A stretch of DNA of 64,000 nt, taken from Atopobium sp. UBA1382 (lineage in GTDB: Bacteria; Actinomycetota; Coriobacteriia; Coriobacteriales; Atopobiaceae). Shown one piece after another: positions 28,472-36,122 of the stretch. The stretch's first letter is position 1. Every line of letters begins with the position of its first letter. The stretch covers positions 38,377-102,376 of the forward strand of contig DBQY01000007.1 of NCBI GenBank assembly GCA_002305805.1, in the 5' to 3' direction. Position numbers and translations under genes: made by a program. The notes under the pieces are model-generated. The model did no database searches, was not told the origin of the DNA, and saw only the letters and a program-made list of their open reading frames with translations.

Positions 28472-28504
28472 GGGGTCGGTCCCGACAAGCTCGGGACCGA
28501 CCCC
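28472..28504 (+). terminator. Terminator after adh
   Basis: A perfect 14-bp stem: GGGGTCGGTCCCGA (28472-28485) and its complement (28491-28504) around CAAGC, followed by TCTCTGT. It separates the MFS-adh transcript from the ATPase gene. Confidence 0.8.
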
Positions 28505-28516
28505 TCTCTGTGAGCA

Positions 28517-28554
28517 GAACATCTGTTTGCTCTGTCCCGGGCGCATGCTATCAT
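28517..28554 (+). promoter_or_regulatory. LexA-like box and promoter of the ATPase gene
   Basis: GAAC-ATCT-GTTT at 28517-28528 lies within the longer dyad GAGCA...TGCTC and resembles the Gram-positive/actinobacterial SOS box (GAAC-N4-GTTC). It overlaps a weak -35 TTTGCT (28526-28531), 17 bp from TATCAT (28549-28554). The matching site before the helicase gene strengthens the call. Confidence 0.5.
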
Positions 28555-28582
28555 GGGAGGCCCGTCGGGGAAGGGAGGCTCT

Positions 28583-29878
28583 GTGACAGGCACGCCGAAG
28601 GTGCCCAAGCGCATCTCTGCGGTCATCATAAACTCGCTCAAGGGCGGCGTCGTGCCGCGCATCGGACTGCCCTACGTCACCGTCGGGCGCGAGCGCGAGA
28701 TCCAGGCGCTCCTGCACGATCTCGAGCTCGTGGCGGACGGCGGCGCGAGCTTCCGCTTCCTCGTGGGCCGCTACGGCGCCGGAAAGAGCTTCCTGCTCCA
28801 GACCATCCGCACGCACGCGATGGGCAACGACTTTGTGGTGGCGGACGCCGACCTCTCCCCGGAGCGACGCCTCCAGGGCGGGCAGGGCCAGGGCCTTGCC
28901 ACCTATCGCGAGCTCATCCGCAACCTCTCTACCAAGACGCGCCCCGAGGGGGGCGCCCTCGCGCTGGTGCTGGACCGCTGGGTGGCGGCCCTGCGCGAGC
29001 AGCCGGACGCCGAGACGTCCCTCGCGGCACAGCTCTCCCCCATTCAGGAGCTCGTCTGCGGCTTTGACTTCACGCAGGTCCTGCGCCTCTACTATCGCGC
29101 GAGCCTCGAGGGGAACGACGAGACGCGCGCCGGCGTGATCAAGTGGCTGCGCGGCGAGTTCCGCACCAAGACCGAGGCCCGCGGCGAGCTGGGCGTCAAC
29201 GCCTGCATCACAGACGACACCTGGTACGAGTACCTCAAGCTCTTCGCGCAGTTCCTCGTGGGCGCCGGCTACAAGGGCCTCGTCGTCCTCATCGACGAGC
29301 TCGTGAACCTCTACAAGATTCCCAACGCCACCTCGCGCCAGTACAACTACGAGAAGATCCTCACCATGTACAACGACACGCTCCAGGGCAAGGCGCACCA
29401 CCTGGGCATCGTCATGGGCGGCACGCCGCAGTCCATCGAGGACCGCCGTCGCGGCGTCTTCTCCTACGAGGCCCTGCGCAGCCGCCTCACGCAGGGGCGC
29501 TTCGCGAGCGCGGGCCTCGCGGACATGCTCGCGCCCGTCATCCACCTGGAGCCGCTCACCTACGAGGAGCTGCTCGTCCTCATCGAGAAGCTCGCGGACA
29601 TCCACGCCGGCTACTTCGGCTACGAGCGCACGCTCACCGAGGCGCAGCTCGTGGGCTTCCTCAAGGTGGAGTTTGGCCGCGTGGGCGCGGACACCCACCT
29701 CACGCCGCGCGAGGTAATCCGCGACTTCATCGAGCTTCTCGACATCGTGTGCCAGAACCCGGGGGCAGATGTGGACGCGCTGCTCAAGACGGACGCGTTC
29801 TCCGGCGCCATCTCAGCGCCCGCCGTTGCCGCCGGCGCGCAGGGCGTCGACGACGCCTACGCCGAGTTCACGATCTAG
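28583..29878 (+). CDS. sngB: BrxD-like (DUF2791) ATPase, Shango SngB-like component
   Basis: A 431-residue protein. GTG 28583 is preferred because AAGGGAGG sits 6 bp before it; an ATG at 28553 overlaps the predicted -10. Walker A is FLVGRYGAGKSFLLQ (residues 59-73), Walker B is GLVVLIDELVNLYKIP (232-247), and GIVMGGTPQSIEDRRRG and RLTQGRFAS fit the DUF2791/BrxC-BrxD P-loop family. In Shango the ATPase works with a TerB protein and a helicase, which here flank it at distances of about 3.5 and 1.9 kb. Its stop overlaps the convergent lipoprotein stop by 4 nt. SOS-type control is suggested by the upstream box. Confidence 0.75.
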   Translation: MTGTPKVPKRISAVIINSLKGGVVPRIGLPYVTVGREREIQALLHDLELVADGGASFRFLVGRYGAGKSFLLQTIRTHAMGNDFVVADADLSPERRLQGGQGQGLATYRELIRNLSTKTRPEGGALALVLDRWVAALREQPDAETSLAAQLSPIQELVCGFDFTQVLRLYYRASLEGNDETRAGVIKWLRGEFRTKTEARGELGVNACITDDTWYEYLKLFAQFLVGAGYKGLVVLIDELVNLYKIPNATSRQYNYEKILTMYNDTLQGKAHHLGIVMGGTPQSIEDRRRGVFSYEALRSRLTQGRFASAGLADMLAPVIHLEPLTYEELLVLIEKLADIHAGYFGYERTLTEAQLVGFLKVEFGRVGADTHLTPREVIRDFIELLDIVCQNPGADVDALLKTDAFSGAISAPAVAAGAQGVDDAYAEFTI

Positions 29879-30789
29879 GCGTCGCCGTCCGCGTCCCACA
29901 CCTTCTCGACGACGCCACGCTCGTCCACCACATACGCGGAGTAAATCGGCTCGTCCGGCGCGGTCGCGTTCACCTCGAGGTAGCGGGGACCCTCCCTGTC
30001 GTCGAGCTCGTAGTAGACACGTCCGTCGCCCGTCCACGACACGCAGCAGGGCCGGCCAAAACGCTCCTCGAAGTCATCGACGGTCTTCTCGCCCCCATCG
30101 AGAAACGCTGTGACCTCGTCAACATCAGAGATGGTGTCCCCGGCCTCGTAGCGCAGGGGGTCGTCATTCACGAGGCGCGTCTCCCACTCCAGGGGATAGC
30201 TCAGCCGAAGGTGCAGTCCCATCCCTTCGGGCCAGTCCGTCTCGCGCGCGTCGTAGAGCATCGCCGAGTACGCGTCCTCGGACCATACGATGACGGTGGA
30301 GACGCCCACCTCTGCCTCGTCAAAGTCGTTCACGCTCACGAGCGTCATGTAGCACCAGTAGTTCTCGCCGTCGAGGACAAACGAGAAATCGGTCGAGAGC
30401 TCGACGCGACGCTTGCCGTCTTCGACCTTCTCGGATTCCATGGGGCGCGTCACCGAATGAGTGTCCAGGTAGCCAACGTGACCGGAACAGCTCTCCACCA
30501 GCTCGCCGGCCTGCTCGTCAAGATCGTCGGAGCCCGTGCGGGCCTCGGGCGAGAAGAGCCCGACAATCGCGTCCCCGTCACCCGCCTCGAGGGCGCCGAG
30601 AAGGCCCTCCGCCGCGTCAAGGCAGGCCTGCCCCCGGGGGCTCACGTACTCCTCGCCCGTCACCTTGCTTTCTACAAAGCGGACGAGGGTGTCGATGCGT
30701 TCAGAGCATCCCGTGCACAAGGCGACAACTGCCAGCGCGAGGGCAAGCATCACGAGAGTCCTTGTGCGGAACCTGTCTTTCGTACTCAC
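29875..30789 (-). CDS. Lipoprotein, possibly DUF5104 family
   Basis: A 304-residue protein with a basic N-terminus, a hydrophobic stretch and lipobox ALCTGC (Cys about residue 28), so it should be exported and lipid-anchored. The body is acidic, with VEDGKRRVELSTDFSFVLDG, YWCYMTLVSVND and a C-terminal YVVDERGVVEKVWD. The overall pattern recalls the DUF5104 lipoproteins of Firmicutes and Coriobacteriia, but I am unsure. Ligand unknown. It sits between the ATPase and the toxin-antitoxin pair, antisense to the Shango-like genes. Confidence 0.55.
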   Translation of the reverse strand: MSTKDRFRTRTLVMLALALAVVALCTGCSERIDTLVRFVESKVTGEEYVSPRGQACLDAAEGLLGALEAGDGDAIVGLFSPEARTGSDDLDEQAGELVESCSGHVGYLDTHSVTRPMESEKVEDGKRRVELSTDFSFVLDGENYWCYMTLVSVNDFDEAEVGVSTVIVWSEDAYSAMLYDARETDWPEGMGLHLRLSYPLEWETRLVNDDPLRYEAGDTISDVDEVTAFLDGGEKTVDDFEERFGRPCCVSWTGDGRVYYELDDREGPRYLEVNATAPDEPIYSAYVVDERGVVEKVWDADGDA

Positions 30790-30841
30790 GACGCCCCCTC
30801 ACATGAAGTCACATCAAATCACTGCGCGCGGCCGATGCCCT

Positions 30842-31336
30842 CTATTCTTGCTGAATCTCGAGCAGCTTGCACATGTCCGTCGCGTTGAGCGCTGCAACGG
30901 GGCAGTGTCGCAGGAGCGTCTCGTCATTGGTCACGAGATAGTCGACCTTGCCTCGCATCGCCGATGCGATGACGAGGTCGTCTTCGAAGTCCCCGTGCAA
31001 GGCGCGCTGCTTGGAGGCCATCCACACGTCCGTGTGATCGAGCGGCACGGCGCAGGCGATTGCCTGCATGTTGTTGATACAACCCCACGCCGTGGCGGTC
31101 GCCGCCTGAGCGGCGGACTCACTGAGCGAGCCAGCCGCTGCGCGCTCGGCGCGCTTGTGTTCCGCCGACACCAGGTAGTACACGTCCTTGGCAGTTGAGA
31201 CGGCATAGACCAGGGTCCAATTATCCTCGAGGGCGCGCTCTATAAGCTGCCTAGCCGCCGCATGACCGCCTCTCCAGGGGAGATAGTAGTCAAGCCAGAC
31301 ATTGGTGTCCAGGAGCATCGATAGCTGCGGGCTCAC
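30842..31336 (-). CDS. PIN-domain ribonuclease toxin
   Basis: A 164-residue protein. GTG 31336 overlaps the antitoxin stop (GTGA), implying translational coupling; an internal ATG at 31318 is possible. PIN acidic residues are visible in MLLDTNVWLDYYL (first Asp), DFEDDLVIASAM (central acidic cluster) and YLVTNDETLL (last Asp). PIN toxins are metal-dependent RNases, often cutting tRNA or mRNA. The partner upstream is RelB/DinJ-like rather than a usual VapB, so this is a mixed pair. Confidence 0.82.
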   Translation of the reverse strand: MSPQLSMLLDTNVWLDYYLPWRGGHAAARQLIERALEDNWTLVYAVSTAKDVYYLVSAEHKRAERAAAGSLSESAAQAATATAWGCINNMQAIACAVPLDHTDVWMASKQRALHGDFEDDLVIASAMRGKVDYLVTNDETLLRHCPVAALNATDMCKLLEIQQE

Positions 31337-31707
31337 GAATCTAGCCCCCTCTCGCGAAGGCGCTCGAGCAGAACCTGCTCTCTGAGCTCGTCATAAGGAG
31401 GCTCATCAAATCCCTCGGACACCGATATGCCTCGAGATGCCAGCGAGCGCGCAACTATCTGACTTCCTTCTCGCGCCAGCGTGAGCTTGCGATCCCGCTC
31501 GGCGCACGCTGCGGAAGACGACTCTGACTGCTGGCCGGACACGAGCTCCCTGATCTTGTCGGGTCTGTCCGCCAGGCTAGAAAATAGCCCCCACATCGAA
31601 CGAATGGCCTTCGTGGGCGTGAGCCCCGCCTTGGCAAGGGCCGCATCTCCCGAGACCTTGAGGTTCGAATCAATACGTGCATTGATCTGCGCGAGGGTGG
31701 TATCCAT
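31333..31707 (-). CDS. RelB/DinJ-type antitoxin
   Basis: A 124-residue protein. ATG 31707 (MDTTLAQINARIDSNL) follows GGAAAGGAGACC. The ribbon-helix-helix segment INARIDSNLKVSGDAALAKA with GLTPTKAIRSMW is typical of RelB/DinJ antitoxins, here with a longer, charged C-terminal half that would neutralise the toxin. Two TGCTAGCA palindromes lie directly upstream (31734-31754), a likely autoregulatory operator. It is coupled to the PIN toxin by a 4-nt overlap. Confidence 0.8.
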   Translation of the reverse strand: MDTTLAQINARIDSNLKVSGDAALAKAGLTPTKAIRSMWGLFSSLADRPDKIRELVSGQQSESSSAACAERDRKLTLAREGSQIVARSLASRGISVSEGFDEPPYDELREQVLLERLRERGLDS

Positions 31708-31733
31708 TGGTCTCCTTTCCAATGTAAAGCATA

Positions 31734-31757
31734 TGCTAGCATATTCTGCTAGCAATA
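31734..31757 (-). promoter_or_regulatory. Predicted toxin-antitoxin operator/promoter
   Basis: Self-complementary TGCTAGCA occurs at 31734-31741 and 31747-31754, 13 bp apart. On the minus strand TTGCTA and TATGCT, 16 bp apart, form a promoter overlapping both. Ribbon-helix-helix antitoxins typically bind such tandem short palindromes. Confidence 0.6.
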
Positions 31758-31771
31758 GCTAGGTATCCTCC

Positions 31772-31800
31772 TTGCAATCAGAAACATTTGTTCGTATACT
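31772..31800 (+). promoter_or_regulatory. Promoter of the helicase gene with LexA-like box in the spacer
   Basis: TTGCAA (31772-31777) and TATACT (31795-31800) are separated by 17 bp. The spacer contains AAAC-ATTT-GTTC at 31782-31793, one mismatch from the SOS-box dyad GAAC-N4-GTTC. The start codon of the helicase is 24 bp after the -10. A repressor bound here would occlude RNA polymerase. Confidence 0.65.
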
Positions 31801-31824
31801 GACTAGCACCGAGGGGAGGTCGCC

Positions 31825-34209
31825 ATGGGCGTCTTTGACCGATACGCGCCGTTCGTGCAGGACTTCATCTACGCGCACGAGTGGGAGAACCTGCGCGGCG
31901 TGCAGGTGGCCGCCGGCGAGGCGATCTTCGACACGGACGACCACGTGCTGCTGTGCGCCTCCACGGCCTCCGGAAAGACCGAGGCGGCCTTCTTCCCCAT
32001 CCTGACCGAGTTCTGGGAGAACCCGCCCGCCTCCGTGGGAGCCCTCTACATCGGCCCCACCAAGGCGCTGATCAACGACCAGTTCTTCCGTCTCACCGAC
32101 CTCTGCGAGGAGGCCGGCATCAACGTCTGGCACTGGCACGGGGACGTCTCTGCCTCCCACAAGGCACGGCTCGTGAAGCGGCCCTCCGGCATCTTGCAGA
32201 TCACGCCGGAGTCCCTCGAGGCCCTGCTCATGCGCCGCCACGCCGTGGTGTCCAAGCTCTTCTGCGACCTGCGCTACGTCATCATCGACGAGGTCCACTC
32301 GCTGCTGCGCCAGGACCGCGGCGGCCAGTGCCTCTGCCTCATCGAGCGCCTGGCGAGAATAGCGGGCGTGCAGCCACGGCGCATCGGCCTCTCGGCCACG
32401 ATCGGCGACCCCGAGGCCGTGGGCGCGTTCCTCGCCGCCGGCACCGGCCGCGACACAATCGTCCCTCGCATCGAGGAGCCCCCGCGCACCTGGCGCCTCT
32501 CGATGGAGCACTTCTACCAGACCGGCCCCCAGGCAGACGAGTCCGTATTTCAGACTACGAGAAGAGAAGTCGAGGCAGACGTCGTTGCCCTGGAACCTGA
32601 GGAAACCTCGCCAGAGGGCCGGGGCTTATCGCCGCGCGCAGTTCCGCACGAGCCGGACAGGCCGGTGGCCTGTCCGTGCGAGCAGGACTGTCTGAGCACG
32701 GCGATAAGCCCCGGCCCTCCCGAACCTCCCACGGACCTGGCACCCGCGAACGCCGACCCCGGCATCGGCTACATCTTCGAGCATACGCGCGGCAGGAAGT
32801 GCCTGATCTTCTCAAACTCGCGCGAGGAGGCGGAGGAGGTCTGCACGACGCTGCGCGCCTACTGCGAGTTCAACGGGGAACCGGACCGCTTTCTCATCCA
32901 TCACGGCAACCTCTCGGCCGCTATCCGCGAGAGCGCCGAGGAGCAGATGAGAGACGACGCCTCAGACCTCTCCATCGTCGCAACCGCCACACTCGAGCTG
33001 GGCATCGACGTGGGGCGTCTCGAGCGGGCGTTCCAGATTGACGCGCCGTTCACCGTATCCGGGTTCCTCCAGCGTATGGGTCGCACGGGCAGGCGCGAGG
33101 CACCGCCCGAGATGTGGTTCGTCATGCGCGAGGAGCAACCGGAGGCCCGCACGCTCCTACCCGAGACCATCCCCTGGAAGCTGCTCCAGGGGATCGCGCT
33201 CGTCCAGCTCTACCGAGAGGAGCGTTGGGTCGAGCCGCCCAACCTCAACCACCTGCCCTACAGTCTGCTCTGCCACCAGACGCTCGCCACGCTCGCCGGC
33301 GAGGGAGAGCTCTCCCCCGCCCAGCTCGCGAGCCGCGTGCTCACACTGACGTACTTCCACCGTGTGACGGCCGACGACTTCCGCGTCCTTCTCCGCCACC
33401 TGCTCCAGCACGACTACATCGAGCAGACCGAGGGCGGTGGCCTCATCGTGGGCCTGTCAGGCGAGCGCGTCACGAGCTCCTACAAGTTCTTCGCCGTCTT
33501 CCAGGAGAACGTGGAGTACACCGTGCGCTCGGGCTCCGAGGAGATCGGAACGCTCTGCGCGCCGCCCCCGCCCGGGGAGAAGGTTGCCATCGCCGGGCAC
33601 GTCTGGATCGTGGACGAGGTGGACCACGAGCGACACCTGCTCTACGTCACGCAGGTCAAGGGTAAGGTCCCGGCGTACTTTGGCGACGTGGCGGGAGACA
33701 TCAACACCCACATCCTCGAGCGCATGCGTCGCGTGCTGGAGGAGAGCGTTCCCTACCCCTACCTGCGCGACCACGCCCGCGCGCGCCTGCGCGACGCTCG
33801 CCGCGTGGCACGAAACTCCCGTCTCACCACAGGCCCCCTCGTCTGCCTTGGCGAGAACAACAAAGAGCAGACCATGTGGTGCCTGCTGCCGTGGCTGGGA
33901 ACCTACGCGTTTCTCGCCCTGGAGCGCCTGATCAAGATCAAGTGCGCTGCGGAGCTGGGCATCAAGGGCGTCAACTCGTCGCGCCCGTACTTCATGACAT
34001 TCGTGATGAAGGCCAGCGAGCAGGAGTTCTTCTCGGTGGTAAAGGACACGGCGGAGCGGCTCGAGGACCCGATGGAGCTCCTCTACCCTGCCGAGATCCC
34101 CTACTTCGAAAAGTACGACGAGCTGGTACCTACGGAGCTCGTGCGCAAGGGCTTTGCCGAAGGCGTGCTGGACGTCGAGGGCATGCGCGAGCGTGTGGCC
34201 GGGTGGTAG
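31825..34209 (+). CDS. sngC: DEAD/DEAH-box (Lhr-like) helicase, Shango SngC-like component
   Basis: A 794-residue SF2 helicase starting at ATG 31825 after GAGGGGAGGTCGCC. Motifs: I CASTASGKTE (44-53), II IIDEVHSLL (153-161), III LSAT (189-192), V ELGIDVGRLE (391-400), VI QRMGRTGRR (416-424). The helicase core is followed by a C-terminal region of about 370 residues of the Lhr/BrxHI kind. Residues 264-299 are a Pro/Gly-rich insert encoded by a palindromic DNA element between the two RecA lobes. It completes the TerB-ATPase-helicase set. It probably translocates on nucleic acid during anti-phage action. Confidence 0.78.
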   Translation: MGVFDRYAPFVQDFIYAHEWENLRGVQVAAGEAIFDTDDHVLLCASTASGKTEAAFFPILTEFWENPPASVGALYIGPTKALINDQFFRLTDLCEEAGINVWHWHGDVSASHKARLVKRPSGILQITPESLEALLMRRHAVVSKLFCDLRYVIIDEVHSLLRQDRGGQCLCLIERLARIAGVQPRRIGLSATIGDPEAVGAFLAAGTGRDTIVPRIEEPPRTWRLSMEHFYQTGPQADESVFQTTRREVEADVVALEPEETSPEGRGLSPRAVPHEPDRPVACPCEQDCLSTAISPGPPEPPTDLAPANADPGIGYIFEHTRGRKCLIFSNSREEAEEVCTTLRAYCEFNGEPDRFLIHHGNLSAAIRESAEEQMRDDASDLSIVATATLELGIDVGRLERAFQIDAPFTVSGFLQRMGRTGRREAPPEMWFVMREEQPEARTLLPETIPWKLLQGIALVQLYREERWVEPPNLNHLPYSLLCHQTLATLAGEGELSPAQLASRVLTLTYFHRVTADDFRVLLRHLLQHDYIEQTEGGGLIVGLSGERVTSSYKFFAVFQENVEYTVRSGSEEIGTLCAPPPPGEKVAIAGHVWIVDEVDHERHLLYVTQVKGKVPAYFGDVAGDINTHILERMRRVLEESVPYPYLRDHARARLRDARRVARNSRLTTGPLVCLGENNKEQTMWCLLPWLGTYAFLALERLIKIKCAAELGIKGVNSSRPYFMTFVMKASEQEFFSVVKDTAERLEDPMELLYPAEIPYFEKYDELVPTELVRKGFAEGVLDVEGMRERVAGW
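32614..32719. repeat. Palindromic element inside the helicase gene
   Basis: GAGGGCCGGGGCTTATCGCC plus one base (32614-32634) is the perfect reverse complement of 32699-32719: 21-bp arms spanning 106 bp. A nested stem GGACAGGCC-GGT-GGCCTGTCC lies at 32655-32675, near the centre. The reading frame stays open, giving residues 264-299 rich in Pro, Gly and Cys in the loop between helicase lobes. This resembles in-frame palindromic insertions known from Rickettsia (RPE), though no sequence relation is claimed. Confidence 0.65.
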
Positions 34210-34331
34210 TCCCACGGCACCAAGGCCCACCTGACGTGCGCCCTCTTTTGTGGGCAAGCTTGTCGCCAAAATATCGACAGCTTTGGGTTTCTCGCCCGCC
34301 TGCAAACTTGAATCCGCCCATCTCATGAAGC

Positions 34332-34366
34332 GGGCCCGGACCGCAGGGGGTTGGCGGTCCGGGCCC
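34332..34366. terminator. Strong hairpin between convergent helicase and hydrogenase genes
   Basis: GGGCCCGGACCGC (34332-34344) pairs perfectly with 34354-34366. There is no T-run on either side. Its location between convergent stops makes termination likely. Confidence 0.55.
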
Positions 34367-34397
34367 AGATGACAAGGGGATGTCCCCTTCGCATCGA

Positions 34398-36122
34398 CTA
34401 GTGAATGCTCCAGGCGTGGTGATCGGTGTGGAGCAGCTCCTCGGCGCGCTCGGAGAGCGGTTCGCCCAGATAGTCCTGGTAGATGGCCGTAATCGACGGG
34501 TTCTCGTAAGAGTTGCGCAGCTCGGCGTTGTGATCGAGGCCCCAGAGGACGTCACCGCGAACGCCCGCCAGCTCCTCGCCGTCGTGGATGGGCTGGCCGC
34601 CACCACCCGCACAGCCGCCGGGGCAGGCCATGACCTCGACGAAGTCGTACTCGACCTCGCCCGCCGCAATGGCGTCGAGCAGGTAGCCCGCATTGGCAAG
34701 GCCGCTCACCACGGCAACGCGCACCGGGGTGCCCGCCAGGTCGTAGGTGGCCTCCTTCCAGGCGTCCAGACCGCGGACGTCGGAGAAGGCGTCCGGCTCG
34801 GGCTTCTTGCCGGTGACCACGTGGTAAGCGGTGCGCAGCGCGGCCTCCATGACGCCGCCGGTGGCACCGAAGATGACGGCAGCACCCGTTGAGGTGCCCA
34901 GCGGGTCGTCGAAGTCCTCCTCGGGCAGCATCGTGGCATCGATGTGCTCGGCGCGAATCATGCGGTCGACCTCGCGCGTGGTGATGGAGACGTCGACGTC
35001 GGGATCGCCGCAGGCGTCGTTCATGACGGGGATGGCGACCTCGGCCTTCTTGGCCGTGCACGGCATGATCTCCACGCAGAAGATGTTGTGCGGGTCGATG
35101 CCCTTGAGCTCCGCGAAGTAGCTCTTGGTCACGGCGCCGAACATCTGGCCCGGAGACTTTGAGGTGGAGAGCTGGTCGGTGAACTCCGGACGCACGGCCT
35201 TGACGTAGCGCACCCAGCCCGGGCAGCAGGAGGTGAACATCGGGAACGTGTTCTCCTCTTTGTGGGCGAGCTTGTGCAGGAGCTCGGTCCCCTCCTCCAT
35301 GATGGTGAGGTCGGCCGAGAAGTTCGTGTCAAAGACGTAGTCCACGCCCATCTGGCGCAGCGCGGCCACAAGGCGGCCGACGGTGGCGTCCTCGCGCGCG
35401 AGGCCGAGGCTCTCACCCCAGGCAGCGCGCACAGCCGGTGCGATCTGTACCACGACGACCTTCTCGGGGTCGGCCAGCGCGTCGAAGACCTTCTGCGTGT
35501 CGTCGCGCTCGCGCAGGGCGCCCGTCGGGCAGTGCGTGATGCACTGGCCGCAGAGCGTGCAGTCGGACTCCTGGATCGTCATGCCGCCGCGGACGTTCAC
35601 GCTCGTGTGCGTGGCGCGGTTGGCGAGGTCCCAGACGCCGATGCCCTGGATCTTCTCGCACACCTGGATGCAGCGCAGGCAGTTGATGCACTTGTCGTTG
35701 TTGCGGATGAGCGGGTAGGACTTGTCCCACTCGTCGTGCATGAGGCGCTTCTCGTACGGCAGGTCCGAGATGCCGAGGTCGTTGGCGAGCGTCTGCAGCG
35801 TGCAGTTGCCGGAGCGCACGCAGCTCGTGCACTCGGAGTCGTGCGTGGCGAGCAGGAGCTCCATGTTCATGCGGCGAGCAACGCGCACCTTGGGGCTGTT
35901 GGTGCGCACGACCATGCCCTCGAGCACCGTGTTGTTGCACGCGGCCACGAGCTGGTCGATGCCCTCAATCTCGACCACGCAGATGCGGCAGGCGCCGATC
36001 TCATTGAGGTCCTTGAGGTAGCAGAGCGTGGGGATCTTGATGCCCACGGTTGCGGCGGCGTCGAGGATGGAGGTGCCCTCCTCCACGGTGACGGCGCGGC
36101 CGTCGATAGTGAGGTTTACCAC
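34398..36122 (-). CDS. hydA: [FeFe] hydrogenase catalytic subunit
   Basis: A 574-residue protein. The N-terminal [2Fe-2S] domain uses C34, C45, C48 and C62. A His-ligated [4Fe-4S] follows (H94, C98, C101, C107), then two ferredoxin clusters (C145-C155 and C188-C198). The H-cluster motifs are TSCCPGWV (297-304), MPCTAKKAE (353-361) and MACPGGCAGGGGQP (498-511), all intact. It interconverts H2 and protons. Its start overlaps the stop of the NuoF/GltD-like gene by 7 nt, so both subunits are made together; there is no NuoE- or FMN-containing NuoF-like gene. GltD linkage is what HydDB calls group A2 (from memory). Confidence 0.92.
   Translation of the reverse strand: MVNLTIDGRAVTVEEGTSILDAAATVGIKIPTLCYLKDLNEIGACRICVVEIEGIDQLVAACNNTVLEGMVVRTNSPKVRVARRMNMELLLATHDSECTSCVRSGNCTLQTLANDLGISDLPYEKRLMHDEWDKSYPLIRNNDKCINCLRCIQVCEKIQGIGVWDLANRATHTSVNVRGGMTIQESDCTLCGQCITHCPTGALRERDDTQKVFDALADPEKVVVVQIAPAVRAAWGESLGLAREDATVGRLVAALRQMGVDYVFDTNFSADLTIMEEGTELLHKLAHKEENTFPMFTSCCPGWVRYVKAVRPEFTDQLSTSKSPGQMFGAVTKSYFAELKGIDPHNIFCVEIMPCTAKKAEVAIPVMNDACGDPDVDVSITTREVDRMIRAEHIDATMLPEEDFDDPLGTSTGAAVIFGATGGVMEAALRTAYHVVTGKKPEPDAFSDVRGLDAWKEATYDLAGTPVRVAVVSGLANAGYLLDAIAAGEVEYDFVEVMACPGGCAGGGGQPIHDGEELAGVRGDVLWGLDHNAELRNSYENPSITAIYQDYLGEPLSERAEELLHTDHHAWSIH

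Noticed and set aside
29143..30888. Long plus-strand frame (581 codons) through the ATPase 3' end and lipoprotein
   Set aside because: Runs across two real genes in other frames; composition is that of a GC-rich antisense shadow with no RBS or motifs.
34245..34290. TGTCGCCAAAATATCGACAG and CTTTGGGTTT as members of the 62-bp or 112-bp families
   Set aside because: Matches are partial, no correct spacing to an inverted partner, and the region is a convergent 3' spacer.
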